The notes: generated from the sequence alone by a model not told the origin. Positions 1-8,390 are shown, numbered from the stretch's first letter. The stretch: 64,000 bases of DNA from Afipia sp. (GCA_017474385.1 JAFVHU010000150.1:20324-84323), one strand, 5' to 3'. Numbers and translations are program-made.

Positions 1-58
1 GCAAGGCCTCCGCCTGTGCGGCGGACCCGGTCGCGGTTGCGGCACTGGTCTGGCTCAT
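1..58 (-). CDS. 5' end of a gene cut by the window edge
   Basis: An ATG at 58 on the minus strand opens a frame that runs off the window edge, starting M-S-Q-T-S-A-A-T and rich in Ala and Thr. It lies 118 bp downstream of rsmE on the same strand. In related Bradyrhizobiaceae a glutamate-cysteine ligase gene (gshA) often follows rsmE, but the 19 residues visible show no family motif, so the product is not identified. The ribosome binding site is weak (GAAG-like). It could be a chance open frame. Confidence 0.35.
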   Translation of the reverse strand, partial: MSQTSAATATGSAAQAEAL

Positions 59-176
59 TCTTCGGTATCCAACGGAATGTAAAAGGCTTGAATCGGCAGT
101 CCCTTAACATGGGAATGCCGGGGTTTCGACGACGATCCGGAAAAGGGCTTAATGAGAGGTCTTCCGGAATGCAACC

Positions 177-932
177 TCAGCGTGCATCGGGTTTACCCCA
201 ATCGCCGAGTGCCGTCTGTATCACGGCCAAGGCCGCCACCGCAGCGGTATCGGCGCGCAGGATTCGCGGGCCCAGCGCGAGCCTCACGACGTGCGGCTGC
301 TTCAGCAGCAGGGCACGCTCTTCCTCGGCAAATCCGCCCTCAGGACCGATCAGCACGTCCGTGCCCTTTGTGCGGTCCGTGCCGGCGAACACGGCCATAG
401 GATCGGCGATCGGGGCGTCTTCGTCGCAGAACACCAGAAGGCGCTGCCCGTCGCGCGCGCCAAGCCAGCGCTCGAGCGGTTCGGGATCGTGCACCTCGGC
501 GAGACTGAGAATGCCGCACTGTTCGGCGGCTTCGATGACATTGGCGCGCATCCGCTCGACATTGACGCGGCTGGCCTGCGTAAACCGGGTTGCCACCGGC
601 CGCAGCGCTGAAACCCCCATTTCAATGGCTTTCTGCACCATGTAGTCGAGCCGCGCATGCTTCAGCGGCGCGAACACGTAATGCAGATCGGGCAGGCCAT
701 CCTGTGTCCGGGTCTGGCTGACGATCTCCGCGCGATCCGGCCGTTTGCGGCCCGCGAGGCTGGCCTGCCATTCGCCGTCGCGGCCATTGAACACCAGCAC
801 GGTATCACCTGCCGCGAGCCGCAGCACATTGCCGAGATAATTGGATTGATCGCGGTCGAGGGCGATGCCGGTGCCGGCCGCGAGCGGTGCATCGACGAAA
901 AGCCGTGGGCTGCGAAAATCGAGTTTGGGCAT
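177..932 (-). CDS. rsmE: 16S rRNA (uracil-1498-N3)-methyltransferase RsmE
   Basis: Encodes about 251 residues, the usual length for RsmE, a SAM-dependent SPOUT methyltransferase that makes m3U1498 in the decoding region of 16S rRNA in the cytoplasm. The N-terminal PUA-like part (about 1-75) contains FNGRDGEW. The C-terminal trefoil-knot part carries IGPEGGF (near residue 195) and LGPRILRADTA (near 223), the family's cofactor-binding signatures. An ATG at 932 is preferred over the GTG one codon upstream. The gene is divergent from the secreted-protein gene at 1258, with two large palindromes between them. Confidence 0.95.
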   Translation of the reverse strand: MPKLDFRSPRLFVDAPLAAGTGIALDRDQSNYLGNVLRLAAGDTVLVFNGRDGEWQASLAGRKRPDRAEIVSQTRTQDGLPDLHYVFAPLKHARLDYMVQKAIEMGVSALRPVATRFTQASRVNVERMRANVIEAAEQCGILSLAEVHDPEPLERWLGARDGQRLLVFCDEDAPIADPMAVFAGTDRTKGTDVLIGPEGGFAEEERALLLKQPHVVRLALGPRILRADTAAVAALAVIQTALGDWGKPDAR

Positions 933-1063
933 CACGCCGATCCATTCATTTTTCAGACTTCTAGCCGAATGATTAAGGATTGGCAGCCGTTTGCAGGGCG
1001 GGCCGCCGCGCTGCTGCCAGATTCAGCGGGTTGTTAAGGGGCGGCGAGAATCGTAAAAGTCGC

Positions 1064-1141
1064 CTGGTGTGGTGGTTCGCAAGTCCGCAATCATGTTTGC
1101 GACGCATTCTTTTGCGGACTTGCGAACCAGAACCACACCAG
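1064..1141. repeat. Bulged palindromic element 1 (pair A)
   Basis: A 78-bp imperfect palindrome. The outer stem CTGGTGTGGT (1064-1073) pairs perfectly with 1132-1141. The inner stem GGTTCGCAAGTCCGC (1074-1088) pairs perfectly with 1114-1128. Three unpaired bases, AGA (1129-1131), separate the stems on the 3' arm only. The loop is 25 nt. Element 2 follows after 12 nt in the opposite orientation. It shares its geometry with elements 3 and 4 at 33 kb but not their stem sequences. It is not a simple terminator: there is no T-run, and both flanking genes point away from it. Confidence 0.85.
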
Positions 1142-1153
1142 AGGTTATAGTTG

Positions 1154-1229
1154 CTAGTGTCCTTTTGAATCCGAAGTTCGCTACGGAAGGCGCTGCGAAA
1201 TAAGGCGAATTTCGGATTCAGGACACTAC
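1154..1229. repeat. Bulged palindromic element 2 (pair A)
   Basis: A 76-bp palindrome. The outer stem CTAGTGTCCT (1154-1163) pairs with 1220-1229 (9 of 10). A TTT bulge (1164-1166) lies on the 5' arm. The inner stem GAATCCGAAGTTCGC (1167-1181) pairs with 1205-1219, with one G-T wobble. The loop is 23 nt. The bulge faces that of element 1 across a linker containing TATAGTTG, so the pair is tail to tail. The element ends 28 bp before the GTG start of the gene at 1258. Confidence 0.85.
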
Positions 1230-1257
1230 GACACTGGAACCCGCCGGAGAAGAACCC

Positions 1258-1977
1258 GTGACCGCCTATCGTCTTATCGCATCGCTGGCCGCCGCCGCAT
1301 TCGTCATGCAGGCAGCGGACGTTCGCGCGCAGGGTGCGTTTCCCGCGCCGCTGCCGGGACAGCAGGCTGCGCCGCCTGCCGCGAGCAATGCATCGCCGTT
1401 TCCTCCTGTGAATGGTGGTGGTGCCCCGGCCACATCGCCATTCCCGCCCGTCAATGGCGCAACCGCTGCGCCGGTGAGGCCGCAGCCGTCGCCGAGCGCC
1501 TTTAGCACCGGCGCTCCGCCGGTTGGCGGCGGCGGTTTCGGTGGACCACCCCAGCAGCAGGCCGGTCCGCCGCCGGGTGCGGAAGAATGTCAGAAAGGCT
1601 TCCTGCCGCTACGTGCGGATGTGGAAGCCAAGGGCAAGCTGGTTCAGGCCGCCGGCAAGCGTAAGGCAACGCCGCAGGAGGCCTGCAAGCTGATCGGTAA
1701 TTTTGTGCAGGCTGACGCGAAGATGATCAAGTTTGTCGACGCCAACGCGCAGAAATGCGGCATTCCCGCCGAGGTCGGCGAGCAGATGAAGAAGGGGCAT
1801 GCCAATTACACCCAGCTGCAGCAGCGCGTTTGTTCAGCAGCGCAGCAGCAGCAGGCTGGACCGGCAGGCCCGAGCCTGAGCGAAGCGCTCGGCTCCGCAT
1901 CGCTGCCCGAGGCCAAGCCATCCAAGCGTGGTGGCAGCACCTTCGATACGTTGAACGGTAACGTCCTGACACGCTGA
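1258..1977 (+). CDS. Secreted Pro/Ala/Gln-rich protein of unknown function
   Basis: Encodes 239 residues. The GTG start is chosen because GGAGAAG lies 7-8 bases upstream and because the frame opens with a signal peptide (hydrophobic residues about 5-20, then VRAQG). Residues about 25-110 are low-complexity, rich in Pro, Gly, Ala and Gln, with two SPFPPVNG repeats. A folded part (about 108-195) has cysteines at EECQKG, EACKLIG, QKCGIP and RVCSA, an even number that could form two disulphides in the periplasm. No catalytic motif is recognised. It lies 25 bp upstream of ubiA on the same strand and may be cotranscribed with it. Confidence 0.8.
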   Translation: MTAYRLIASLAAAAFVMQAADVRAQGAFPAPLPGQQAAPPAASNASPFPPVNGGGAPATSPFPPVNGATAAPVRPQPSPSAFSTGAPPVGGGGFGGPPQQQAGPPPGAEECQKGFLPLRADVEAKGKLVQAAGKRKATPQEACKLIGNFVQADAKMIKFVDANAQKCGIPAEVGEQMKKGHANYTQLQQRVCSAAQQQQAGPAGPSLSEALGSASLPEAKPSKRGGSTFDTLNGNVLTR

Positions 1978-2002
1978 TGTGCTCTGACTGAGGAGGGTTG
2001 CG

Positions 2003-2935
2003 ATGAGCAACGCCGCAGCCCCCGTCGCCGACTCAACCGCCAACTGGGTCGACACCCACGCGCCGCTCTGGATGCGGCCTTATCTGCGGCTCTCGCGCTT
2101 TGATCGCCCGATCGGCTGGTGGCTGCTGCTGATGCCTTGCTGGTGGTCGGCGGCGCTGGCCGCAGGCATCGCGCAGGATGTGCGCGGACTGCCGCTGGTC
2201 ATCGTGCTGTTCTTTATCGGCGCGGTGGTGATGCGCGGCGCAGGATGCACCTGGAACGACATCACCGATCGGAAGCTCGACGCACAGGTTGAACGCACCC
2301 GGTCGCGGCCGATTCCAGCCGGACAGGTGACGGTTCGGCAGGCGGCCGCTTTTCTGGTGCTGCAGGCGTTGATCGGGCTTGCGGTGCTTCTGCAATTCAA
2401 CAGCTTTGCGATCCTCACCGGCATCGGATCGCTGGTGGTGGTTGCGATCTATCCCTTCATGAAGCGGGTCACCTACTGGCCGCAGGTGTTCCTGGGACTC
2501 GCGTTCTCGTGGGGCGCGCTGATGGGATTTGCGGTCATCCTGGCGCGGATCGATGCCACGGCGCTCTTTCTCTACGCAGGCTCGATCGCGTGGGTGATTG
2601 CCTACGACACGATCTATGCGCATCAGGACACCGAGGACGATGTGCTGATCGGCATCAAGTCGACGGCGCTGCTGTTCGGGGAGCGGACGCAGCTCGCACT
2701 GACGATTTTCTACAGCCTTGCAGTGCTGCTGATCGGTGTCGCGCTGTGGCGCGGCGGTTCGCAATGGTTCGCGTGGATTGGACTGGCGGCGTTCGCCGCA
2801 CACCTGGTCTGGCAGGTGCGGACCATCCGTATCGATGATTCCGCCCTGTGCCTGCGGCTGTTCAAGTCGAACCGCAACGCCGGATTGCTGCTGTTCGCCG
2901 GATTGCTCGCCGACGCTGTGCTGCGCAGCTATTAG
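2003..2935 (+). CDS. ubiA: 4-hydroxybenzoate polyprenyltransferase UbiA
   Basis: Integral membrane prenyltransferase that attaches the polyprenyl tail to 4-hydroxybenzoate in ubiquinone synthesis. Its 310 residues are typical. The first Asp-rich motif, NDITDRKLDAQVERT (near 87-101), and the second, YDTIYAHQDTEDD (near 200-212), bind the Mg-pyrophosphate of the donor. They sit between about eight hydrophobic helices. AGGAGGGTTGCG precedes the ATG. The strand and spacing suggest cotranscription with the secreted protein just upstream. Confidence 0.96.
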   Translation: MSNAAAPVADSTANWVDTHAPLWMRPYLRLSRFDRPIGWWLLLMPCWWSAALAAGIAQDVRGLPLVIVLFFIGAVVMRGAGCTWNDITDRKLDAQVERTRSRPIPAGQVTVRQAAAFLVLQALIGLAVLLQFNSFAILTGIGSLVVVAIYPFMKRVTYWPQVFLGLAFSWGALMGFAVILARIDATALFLYAGSIAWVIAYDTIYAHQDTEDDVLIGIKSTALLFGERTQLALTIFYSLAVLLIGVALWRGGSQWFAWIGLAAFAAHLVWQVRTIRIDDSALCLRLFKSNRNAGLLLFAGLLADAVLRSY

Positions 2936-2942
2936 TGCTCGT

Positions 2943-3045
2943 CGTCATCCTGAGGTGCGAGCACTTGCGAGCCTCGAAGGATGACCTTGTGCACATGCCG
3001 TCGCCCTTCGAGGCCTCCGCTTCGCTACGGCACCTCAGGGTGACG
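2943..3045. repeat. Intergenic palindromic repeat (GTCATCCTGAGGTGC type)
   Basis: A dyad of about 103 bp. CGTCATCCTGAGGTGC (2943-2958) is matched by GCACCTCAGGGTGACG (3030-3045) with one mismatch. A nested arm CCTCGAAGG (2972-2980) pairs with CCTTCGAGG (3005-3013). It fills the space between ubiA and the convergent DUF6101 gene. Repeats with this opening are familiar between genes in Bradyrhizobium and Rhodopseudomonas. It may act as a bidirectional terminator or be a mobile palindrome. Confidence 0.75.
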
Positions 3046-3066
3046 GCAGGGGACAGATGGTACTAC

Positions 3067-3612
3067 CTAATGACGTGCGATGATTTCGCGTTCGCCGCGA
3101 TGAATGGATTGCTCCATTGCAGTCCGGCCCGCCTTGCGGCGCATGAGAAACTTCGGACGGCGATCCTTGATGATGTTGCGGCGGCGGCGGCGCGGCGCGG
3201 GTTCACGGGTGTCGCCCGTTTCGTCCTCGATCTGCGGCAAAGCAAACAGGTCGCCCCACATCTGCCAGGCCATATCCAGATGCAGATCGTCCGCGGTGAC
3301 CAGCAGCGGCACCGACAAGGACGGATCGCTGTGAACCAGAACGAGGGCGCGTCCGTCATTGGTTTCGCGGCAGGCGATGCCGAGAAATTCGCTGACGCGG
3401 ACATTGATCGCCATGCGGATGCCGCCGACGGCACGGCGCACGGTGACGCGTTCGCGATTGATTTCGATATGCCTGACGCCGCCATCGGCGCGGCCATCGC
3501 GCGCTTCAAAGCTGACTGGCAAAGAATGGGGGTCGAGCTGCAACATGCAGCTCGACCCGACGGGTTGCACCCCGCCGACTCCGAATTGACGCCTCACGGC
3601 TTTATCTCCCAC
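3067..3612 (-). CDS. DUF6101 family protein
   Basis: Encodes 181 residues matching the short conserved protein usually found between ubiA and pmbA in this family (DUF6101, no known function). No signal peptide or membrane helix is visible. A central part (about 45-115) looks like a mixed beta domain. It is followed by a basic stretch, EPAPRRRRRN (near 136-145), and a Lys/Arg-rich tail that could bind nucleic acid or the membrane surface. The start is a GTG with a weak ribosome binding site, so it may lie further in. The gene is divergent from pmbA. Confidence 0.8.
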   Translation of the reverse strand: MGDKAVRRQFGVGGVQPVGSSCMLQLDPHSLPVSFEARDGRADGGVRHIEINRERVTVRRAVGGIRMAINVRVSEFLGIACRETNDGRALVLVHSDPSLSVPLLVTADDLHLDMAWQMWGDLFALPQIEDETGDTREPAPRRRRRNIIKDRRPKFLMRRKAGRTAMEQSIHRGEREIIARH

Positions 3613-3717
3613 GCCGGAATTATGTTCCCGGTCGATGGGAGGAGCATGCCAGAGCCGCGTCCGAATCCGCTTAAGAAGGCTGGTTAATCGTCTCTCACTG
3701 TGTTTGCTTCAGTTCTC

Positions 3718-3765
3718 ATGATTGACGAGACGTTGGCGCGGATGATTGACGAGACCTTGCCGGGG
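3718..3765. repeat. Two-copy 24-bp tandem direct repeat
   Basis: ATGATTGACGAGAC with following bases occurs at 3718-3741 and again at 3742-3765. The two 24-bp units differ at three positions and sit in the divergent space between the DUF6101 gene and pmbA. The array could be a tandem operator. It also lies in a 32-codon open frame (3718-3816) with no ribosome binding site, so coding is not proposed. Confidence 0.6.
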
Positions 3766-3871
3766 CCGCCAAATATCTTTCCCATGAGGGGTCGAAAACG
3801 CTTGAAGTCCGCGTAAAACAGGCACATCTCATGATATGTTGCATTCGTATCCAAGCCTCGGGAAATTGTTT

Positions 3872-5269
3872 GTGAACTCTTCACCAAACGCATCATTGTC
3901 GCCATCACCGAAATCAACGACATCCGGATTGCTCGATCAGACCGCGTTGAGCGATCTGGCGCAGCGTCTGGTTGAAGCGGCGAAGCGCGCAGGCGCGGAC
4001 TCGGCGGACGCCATCGCGGTGCGCGGCGTATCGCAAAGCATCGAGATCCGCGACGGCAAGGTCGAGGAATCGGAGCGATCCGAAGGCGACGACGTCGGCT
4101 TGCGCGTGTTCGTTGGAAAGCGGCAGGCGGTGGTTTCAACCAGCGACATCGGCGGCGATGTTGCAAAGCTCGCAGAGCGTGCGGTGGCGATGGCGCGGGT
4201 TGCGCCCGACGATGAATATGTCGGCCTCGCCGATCCGTCGCTGCTGGCGAAACAGTTTCCCAATCTCGATCTGCTCGATCCTCAGGTGCCGTCCGTCGAT
4301 GAACTGGAGCGGCGTGCGCTGGAAGCGGAAGCCGCGGCACTCGCGGTCAAGGGTGTCTCGAAGTCCGGCGGTGCATCCGCCTCCGCAGGTATCGGCGGCA
4401 TGGTGCTCGTGACCTCGACCGGCTTTCACGGATCCTATCTGCGTTCGAGCCACAGCGTATCGGCGGTGGCGATTGCGGGTGAAGGCACCGGCATGGAGCG
4501 CGATTATGATTTCACCTCGGCGATACACAGCTCCGATCTCGAGTCTCCGGCGAGCGTCGGGCAACGTGCGGGCGAGCGCACCGTGGCGCGGCTCAATCCG
4601 CGCAAGGTCGCGACCTGCAAGGCGCCGGTGGTGTTCGATCCGCGCGTGTCGAACTCGCTGGTAGGTCATCTGGTCGGCGCGGTGAACGGCGCATCGATCG
4701 CGCGCAAGACGAGTTTTCTCAAAGATCGTCTCGGTCAGCAGTTGTTCGACAAGGGCATTCGCATCATCGACGATCCGCTACGCGTGCGCGGAATGCGGTC
4801 GCAGGCATTCGATTCCGAAGGCGTTGCGACCAGGAAGCAGGCCATCATCGACGACGGCGTACTGACGACGTGGCTGCTGGATTCCGCAACCGCGCGCGAA
4901 CTGGGCCTGGCCACCACGGGGCACGCCCATCGCGGCGTCTCGTCGTCGCCGTCACCCGGACCGTACAATCTTCACCTTGAGGCCGGTCCGTTGTCGCCCA
5001 CTGAGTTGATCGCCGATATCAAGGAAGGCTTCTATGTCACCGACCTGATCGGGTCCGGCGTCAATGGCGTGACCGGCGATTACAGCCGGGGCGCGGCGGG
5101 ATTCTGGATCGAGAACGGACAACTGACCTATGCGGTCAGCGAAGTGACCATCGCGGGCCACCTGCTCGAGATTTTCAAATCGATGGTTCCCGCCAACGAC
5201 CTCGCATTCAAATACGGCGTCAACGCACCGACCGTGCGTGTCGGGGAACTGACGATTGCCGGTCGCTGA
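3872..5269 (+). CDS. pmbA: TldD/PmbA (TldE) family metalloprotease-like protein
   Basis: Member of the TldD/PmbA family. In other bacteria TldD and TldE/PmbA form a complex that degrades unfolded peptides and matures microcin B17. PmbA-type subunits usually lack the zinc-binding HExxxH of TldD, and none is visible here. The conserved C-terminal text includes GSGVNGVTGDYSRGAAGFWIE. The GTG at 3872 is preferred because the sequence aligns from about that point and GGGAA lies upstream; an in-frame ATG at 3836 would add 12 residues. The length of 465 is normal. It overlaps the next gene by 14 bp. Confidence 0.9.
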   Translation: MNSSPNASLSPSPKSTTSGLLDQTALSDLAQRLVEAAKRAGADSADAIAVRGVSQSIEIRDGKVEESERSEGDDVGLRVFVGKRQAVVSTSDIGGDVAKLAERAVAMARVAPDDEYVGLADPSLLAKQFPNLDLLDPQVPSVDELERRALEAEAAALAVKGVSKSGGASASAGIGGMVLVTSTGFHGSYLRSSHSVSAVAIAGEGTGMERDYDFTSAIHSSDLESPASVGQRAGERTVARLNPRKVATCKAPVVFDPRVSNSLVGHLVGAVNGASIARKTSFLKDRLGQQLFDKGIRIIDDPLRVRGMRSQAFDSEGVATRKQAIIDDGVLTTWLLDSATARELGLATTGHAHRGVSSSPSPGPYNLHLEAGPLSPTELIADIKEGFYVTDLIGSGVNGVTGDYSRGAAGFWIENGQLTYAVSEVTIAGHLLEIFKSMVPANDLAFKYGVNAPTVRVGELTIAGR

Positions 5270-6077
5270 GTCCGATATGATCAGCGATACCGTCCTGACG
5301 CGTGACGCTGAACTGCTTGCCGACGTTACGCGCGAAGCCGGTACGCTGGCGCTCGATCTGTTTCGCACCGAGCTGAAAACCTGGATCAAGGGCAAGTCGT
5401 CGCCGGTCTCCGAGGCCGACATCGCGGTCAACGATCTCGTTGAGACGCGGTTGCGTTCCGCGACGCCGGATTACGGATGGCTCTCGGAAGAAAGCGCCGA
5501 CGACCCATCGCGGCTCGGCAAATCGCTGACATGGATCGTCGATCCCATCGACGGCACCCGCGCCTATCTCGCACGGCAGGACGACTGGTCGGTCTCTATA
5601 GCGCTGGTTGCAGACGGATCGCCGCTGCTCGGTGCGGTCTTCGCGCCCGCAAGCAATGAGTTCTTTTTCGCAACGCGCGGGCGGGGCGCCATGCTGAATG
5701 GAACGCGGATCGCAGCCGCGTCCGGCATCGCAATCGATTTTCCGAAGATTGCAGGGCCGAAACCTCTGGTTGAGCGTCTCGGCGGGATGCGCGAGGGGGA
5801 AACGCTCCACCCGAGAATCGGATCTCTGGCTCTACGGCTGGTGCGGGTGGCGGACGGGCGGCTTGATGCCGCATTTGCTGCCGGGCACAGCCGCGATTGG
5901 GACCTTGCCGCGGCCGATTTAATCGTGCACGAAGCGGGCGGGGAAATGACCTCACTGGCCGGAGAACGTCTGGTTTACAATCAGACCGACGTTCGTCACG
6001 GGTTGCTGGTGGCGGCAGGGCATGCGCGGCACGCGCATATTGTCAAACATTTTCGGGAAAATCCGATTCCGTGGTGA
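5256..6077 (+). CDS. Inositol monophosphatase/CysQ-family phosphatase
   Basis: A 273-residue Mg-dependent, Li-sensitive phosphatase of the IMPase superfamily. Metal ligands are visible in EES (near 78), DPIDGTRAY (near 96-104) and the C-terminal DWDLAAADLIVHEAGG. The substrate cannot be read from sequence: CysQ-type 3'-phosphoadenosine nucleotidase or a sugar/inositol phosphatase are both possible. The TTG at 5256 has GGGGAA upstream and overlaps pmbA; an ATG at 5277 is the alternative. It leads into the LPS cluster on the same strand. Confidence 0.88.
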   Translation: MPVAESDMISDTVLTRDAELLADVTREAGTLALDLFRTELKTWIKGKSSPVSEADIAVNDLVETRLRSATPDYGWLSEESADDPSRLGKSLTWIVDPIDGTRAYLARQDDWSVSIALVADGSPLLGAVFAPASNEFFFATRGRGAMLNGTRIAAASGIAIDFPKIAGPKPLVERLGGMREGETLHPRIGSLALRLVRVADGRLDAAFAAGHSRDWDLAAADLIVHEAGGEMTSLAGERLVYNQTDVRHGLLVAAGHARHAHIVKHFRENPIPW

Positions 6078-6137
6078 TCGTGAGCACGTTTTTTGCTTGA
6101 ATTCGTGAGCCGGTCACTGGTTTTTGGGAAAACACTC

Positions 6138-6386
6138 ATGTCGGAAACTGTGCAACCGCAGTTGCTTCACCTCGTCATCGGCGGCGAACTTCTCGACCTC
6201 GATCACGTGACGTTCAAGGATCTCGACAAGGTCGAGGTCGTCGGCCTGTTCCCCAACTATGCCACGGCCTTCGCGGCATGGAAGGCAAAGGCCCAGCAGA
6301 CCGTCGATAACGCCCACATGCGTTACTTCATCGTCCATCTCCACCGGCTGCTCGATCCCGGTCAAGATGCAAAGTCCGCCCCTTGA
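6138..6386 (+). CDS. DUF4170 family protein
   Basis: A small soluble protein of 82 residues belonging to DUF4170, found in Rhizobiales just before the acyltransferase and waaA. The conserved core includes VIGGELLDLD (near 12-21), LFPNYATAFAAWKAKAQ and MRYFIVHLHRLLDP. The function is unknown, and the context suggests a link to lipid A or cell-envelope assembly. The ATG at 6138 is used because the conserved region starts there. The stop overlaps the TTG start of the next gene by 4 bp, indicating translational coupling. Confidence 0.88.
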   Translation: MSETVQPQLLHLVIGGELLDLDHVTFKDLDKVEVVGLFPNYATAFAAWKAKAQQTVDNAHMRYFIVHLHRLLDPGQDAKSAP

Positions 6387-7093
6387 AACGACTTCTTCGA
6401 AATCTTGGCCGCTCGAGCTGGGTGCAGCGTGCTGTGGGTGTGACCGCGGCAGAGCTTTTGCGTTTTGTGTGGCTGACCAACCGTTTCAGCCTCGATCCGC
6501 CGAATGTCTACAGACACGTCGAGCCGGATATACCGGTCATCATCGCTTTCTGGCACGGCCAGCATCTCATGATGCCGTTCCTGAAACTCAAGCGGTATTC
6601 CGCCAGGGTTCTGATCTCGCGCCATCGTGACGGTGAGATCAATGCGATCGCGGCGGAACGCCTCAATGTCGGGACTGTGCGCGGCTCCGGCGATCATGGA
6701 ACGGCATTTCACCGCAAGGGCGGCGTCGGCGCGTTCAAGATGATGCTGCGGACGCTGGAAGAGAACATCAATATGGCGTTGACCGCGGACGTGCCGAAGG
6801 TTGCGCGCAAGGCGGGCCTCGGCATCATCATGCTGGCACGCGAGTCCGGCAGGCCGATCCTGCCGGTGGCCATCGCCACCAGCCGCTTCAAGCGCCTCAA
6901 CAACTGGGACCGGACCGTCATTCATTTGCCATTCGGGCGCGGCGTCATCGCCGCAGGTGAGATAGTGTGGGTGCCGCCCGATGCGGACAGCGAGACGATG
7001 CAGACGCTACGCGCACAACTTGAAGAACGGTTGAACGAGGTCACGAGCCGCGCTTACCGTCTCGTCGGCCGGGACGAGGGCCTTCATGCCTAG
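6383..7093 (+). CDS. DUF374/lysophospholipid acyltransferase-like protein
   Basis: Encodes 236 residues of the DUF374 family, related to LPLAT acyltransferases. The FWHGQHLMM motif (near 53-61) matches the HX4D-type region of the family but has no Asp at the canonical place. TADVPKVARKAGLGIIMLARESGRPILPVA is split around the second conserved block. It is probably a peripheral inner-membrane enzyme acting on lipid A or phospholipid. The start is TTG, overlapping the previous stop. Its 3' end overlaps waaA by 8 bp, so these LPS genes form one operon. Confidence 0.88.
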   Translation: MKRLLRNLGRSSWVQRAVGVTAAELLRFVWLTNRFSLDPPNVYRHVEPDIPVIIAFWHGQHLMMPFLKLKRYSARVLISRHRDGEINAIAAERLNVGTVRGSGDHGTAFHRKGGVGAFKMMLRTLEENINMALTADVPKVARKAGLGIIMLARESGRPILPVAIATSRFKRLNNWDRTVIHLPFGRGVIAAGEIVWVPPDADSETMQTLRAQLEERLNEVTSRAYRLVGRDEGLHA

Positions 7094-8390
7094 CGCGCTC
7101 CCAGCGACGCTTGCGGCGTATCGGCGGCTGTCGGCCCTTGCCGCGCCGCTTGCAGCTCCGCTGATCGCGCGGCGGCTGAAGCAGGGCAAGGAAGATCCCG
7201 AGCGGCTCGGCGAACGCCGTGGCGTAGCCAGCGTGGAGCGCCCGCACGGGCCGCTGATCTGGATTCACGGCGCGAGTGTCGGCGAGGTGCTTGCGGCGGC
7301 CGGGCTGATCGAACGGCTGCGCGCGCTGAATGTCCGCATCCTGCTGACCTCGGGCACGGTCACGTCGGCGGCCATTGTCGCGCGGCGGTTTCCGCCCGAC
7401 GTCATTCATCAATATATTCCGTTCGATTCGCCGCGCTTTGTGTCGGCGTTTCTCGATCACTGGAAGCCCGGTCTGGCGCTGTTCATCGAGTCGGACATCT
7501 GGCCCAACCTGATCCTGTCGAGCGCCGAGCGGCGCATCCCGATGGTGATCATCAATGGCCGGATGTCGCCGCGCTCGTTTCCGCGCTGGCAGAAACTGCG
7601 CGGCACGATCTCCACGCTGCTGGAGTGTTTCGATCTCTGCCTCGCGCAATCCGACCGCGACGGCGAGCGCTTCGCGGCGCTGGGCTGTCCGAACGTTGTC
7701 ACATCCGGCAATCTGAAACTCGACGTCGAGGGGCCGCCGGCGGACGTGAAGAAGCTGGAGCGGCTCCGGGAGGCGATGCAGCGCCGGCTGGTGTTCCTTG
7801 CAGCCTCCACGCATCCGGGTGAGGACGAAATCATTCTCGATGCGCACCGGCGTCTGGCAGCGCGGATGCCGCAATTGCTGAGCGTGATCGTGCCGCGTCA
7901 TCCCAATCGCGGCGAGGCCATCGCGCGGATGCTGACGAACGGCGGCATGCAGGTCGCCTTGCGCTCGCAGGACGAATTGCCAGGCACTGAGACGGACATC
8001 TATGTCGCCGACACCATGGGCGAACTTGGATTGTTCTACCGGCTGGCGCCGGTAGTCTTCATGGGCGGTTCGCTGGTCGCGCATGGCGGGCAGAATCCGA
8101 TCGAAGGCATCAAGCTGGGCGCTGCGATCCTGCACGGACCGCATGTGTTCAACTTCGACGATATTTACGACGCGCTCAATCAGGCTGGCGGAGCCATTCG
8201 CGCCGAGACCGGCGAGGACTTCGTGAAGTCGCTCGGGCATCTGCTGGTGAACCCGATTGCGCGGCAGCGCTCGGTCGGCGCGGCGGAAATTGTTGTCAGC
8301 CGGCTTGGCGGCGCGCTCGACAAAACACTTGGCGCGCTGGAGCCATATCTCTTTCAGTTGCGGCTGGAGAGAGGGAGCTCCGATGCGTGA
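7086..8390 (+). CDS. waaA: 3-deoxy-D-manno-octulosonic acid (Kdo) transferase
   Basis: A GT30 glycosyltransferase that transfers Kdo from CMP-Kdo to lipid IVA at the inner membrane. Its 434 residues are typical. The N-terminal hydrophobic anchor is followed by IHGASVGEV (residues 60-68), whose Glu67 is the expected catalytic base. Further conserved blocks are FIESDIWPNL, INGRMSPRSF, ASTHPGEDE and the C-terminal MGGSLVAHGGQNPIE. It overlaps both neighbours by 8 bp (DUF374 gene and lpxK), so it is translationally coupled. Confidence 0.96.
   Translation: MPSALPATLAAYRRLSALAAPLAAPLIARRLKQGKEDPERLGERRGVASVERPHGPLIWIHGASVGEVLAAAGLIERLRALNVRILLTSGTVTSAAIVARRFPPDVIHQYIPFDSPRFVSAFLDHWKPGLALFIESDIWPNLILSSAERRIPMVIINGRMSPRSFPRWQKLRGTISTLLECFDLCLAQSDRDGERFAALGCPNVVTSGNLKLDVEGPPADVKKLERLREAMQRRLVFLAASTHPGEDEIILDAHRRLAARMPQLLSVIVPRHPNRGEAIARMLTNGGMQVALRSQDELPGTETDIYVADTMGELGLFYRLAPVVFMGGSLVAHGGQNPIEGIKLGAAILHGPHVFNFDDIYDALNQAGGAIRAETGEDFVKSLGHLLVNPIARQRSVGAAEIVVSRLGGALDKTLGALEPYLFQLRLERGSSDA

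Noticed and set aside
1064-1229. Palindrome pair as ordinary terminators
   Set aside because: No T-tracts follow the stems, and the flanking genes are divergent, so there is nothing to terminate between them.
3718-3816. A 32-codon frame containing MIDETLAR and MIDETLPG
   Set aside because: There is no ribosome binding site, and the peptide only reflects the DNA repeat.
7041-8240. A 399-codon minus-strand frame
   Set aside because: Antisense shadow of waaA; His/Arg/Gln-rich with no motif.
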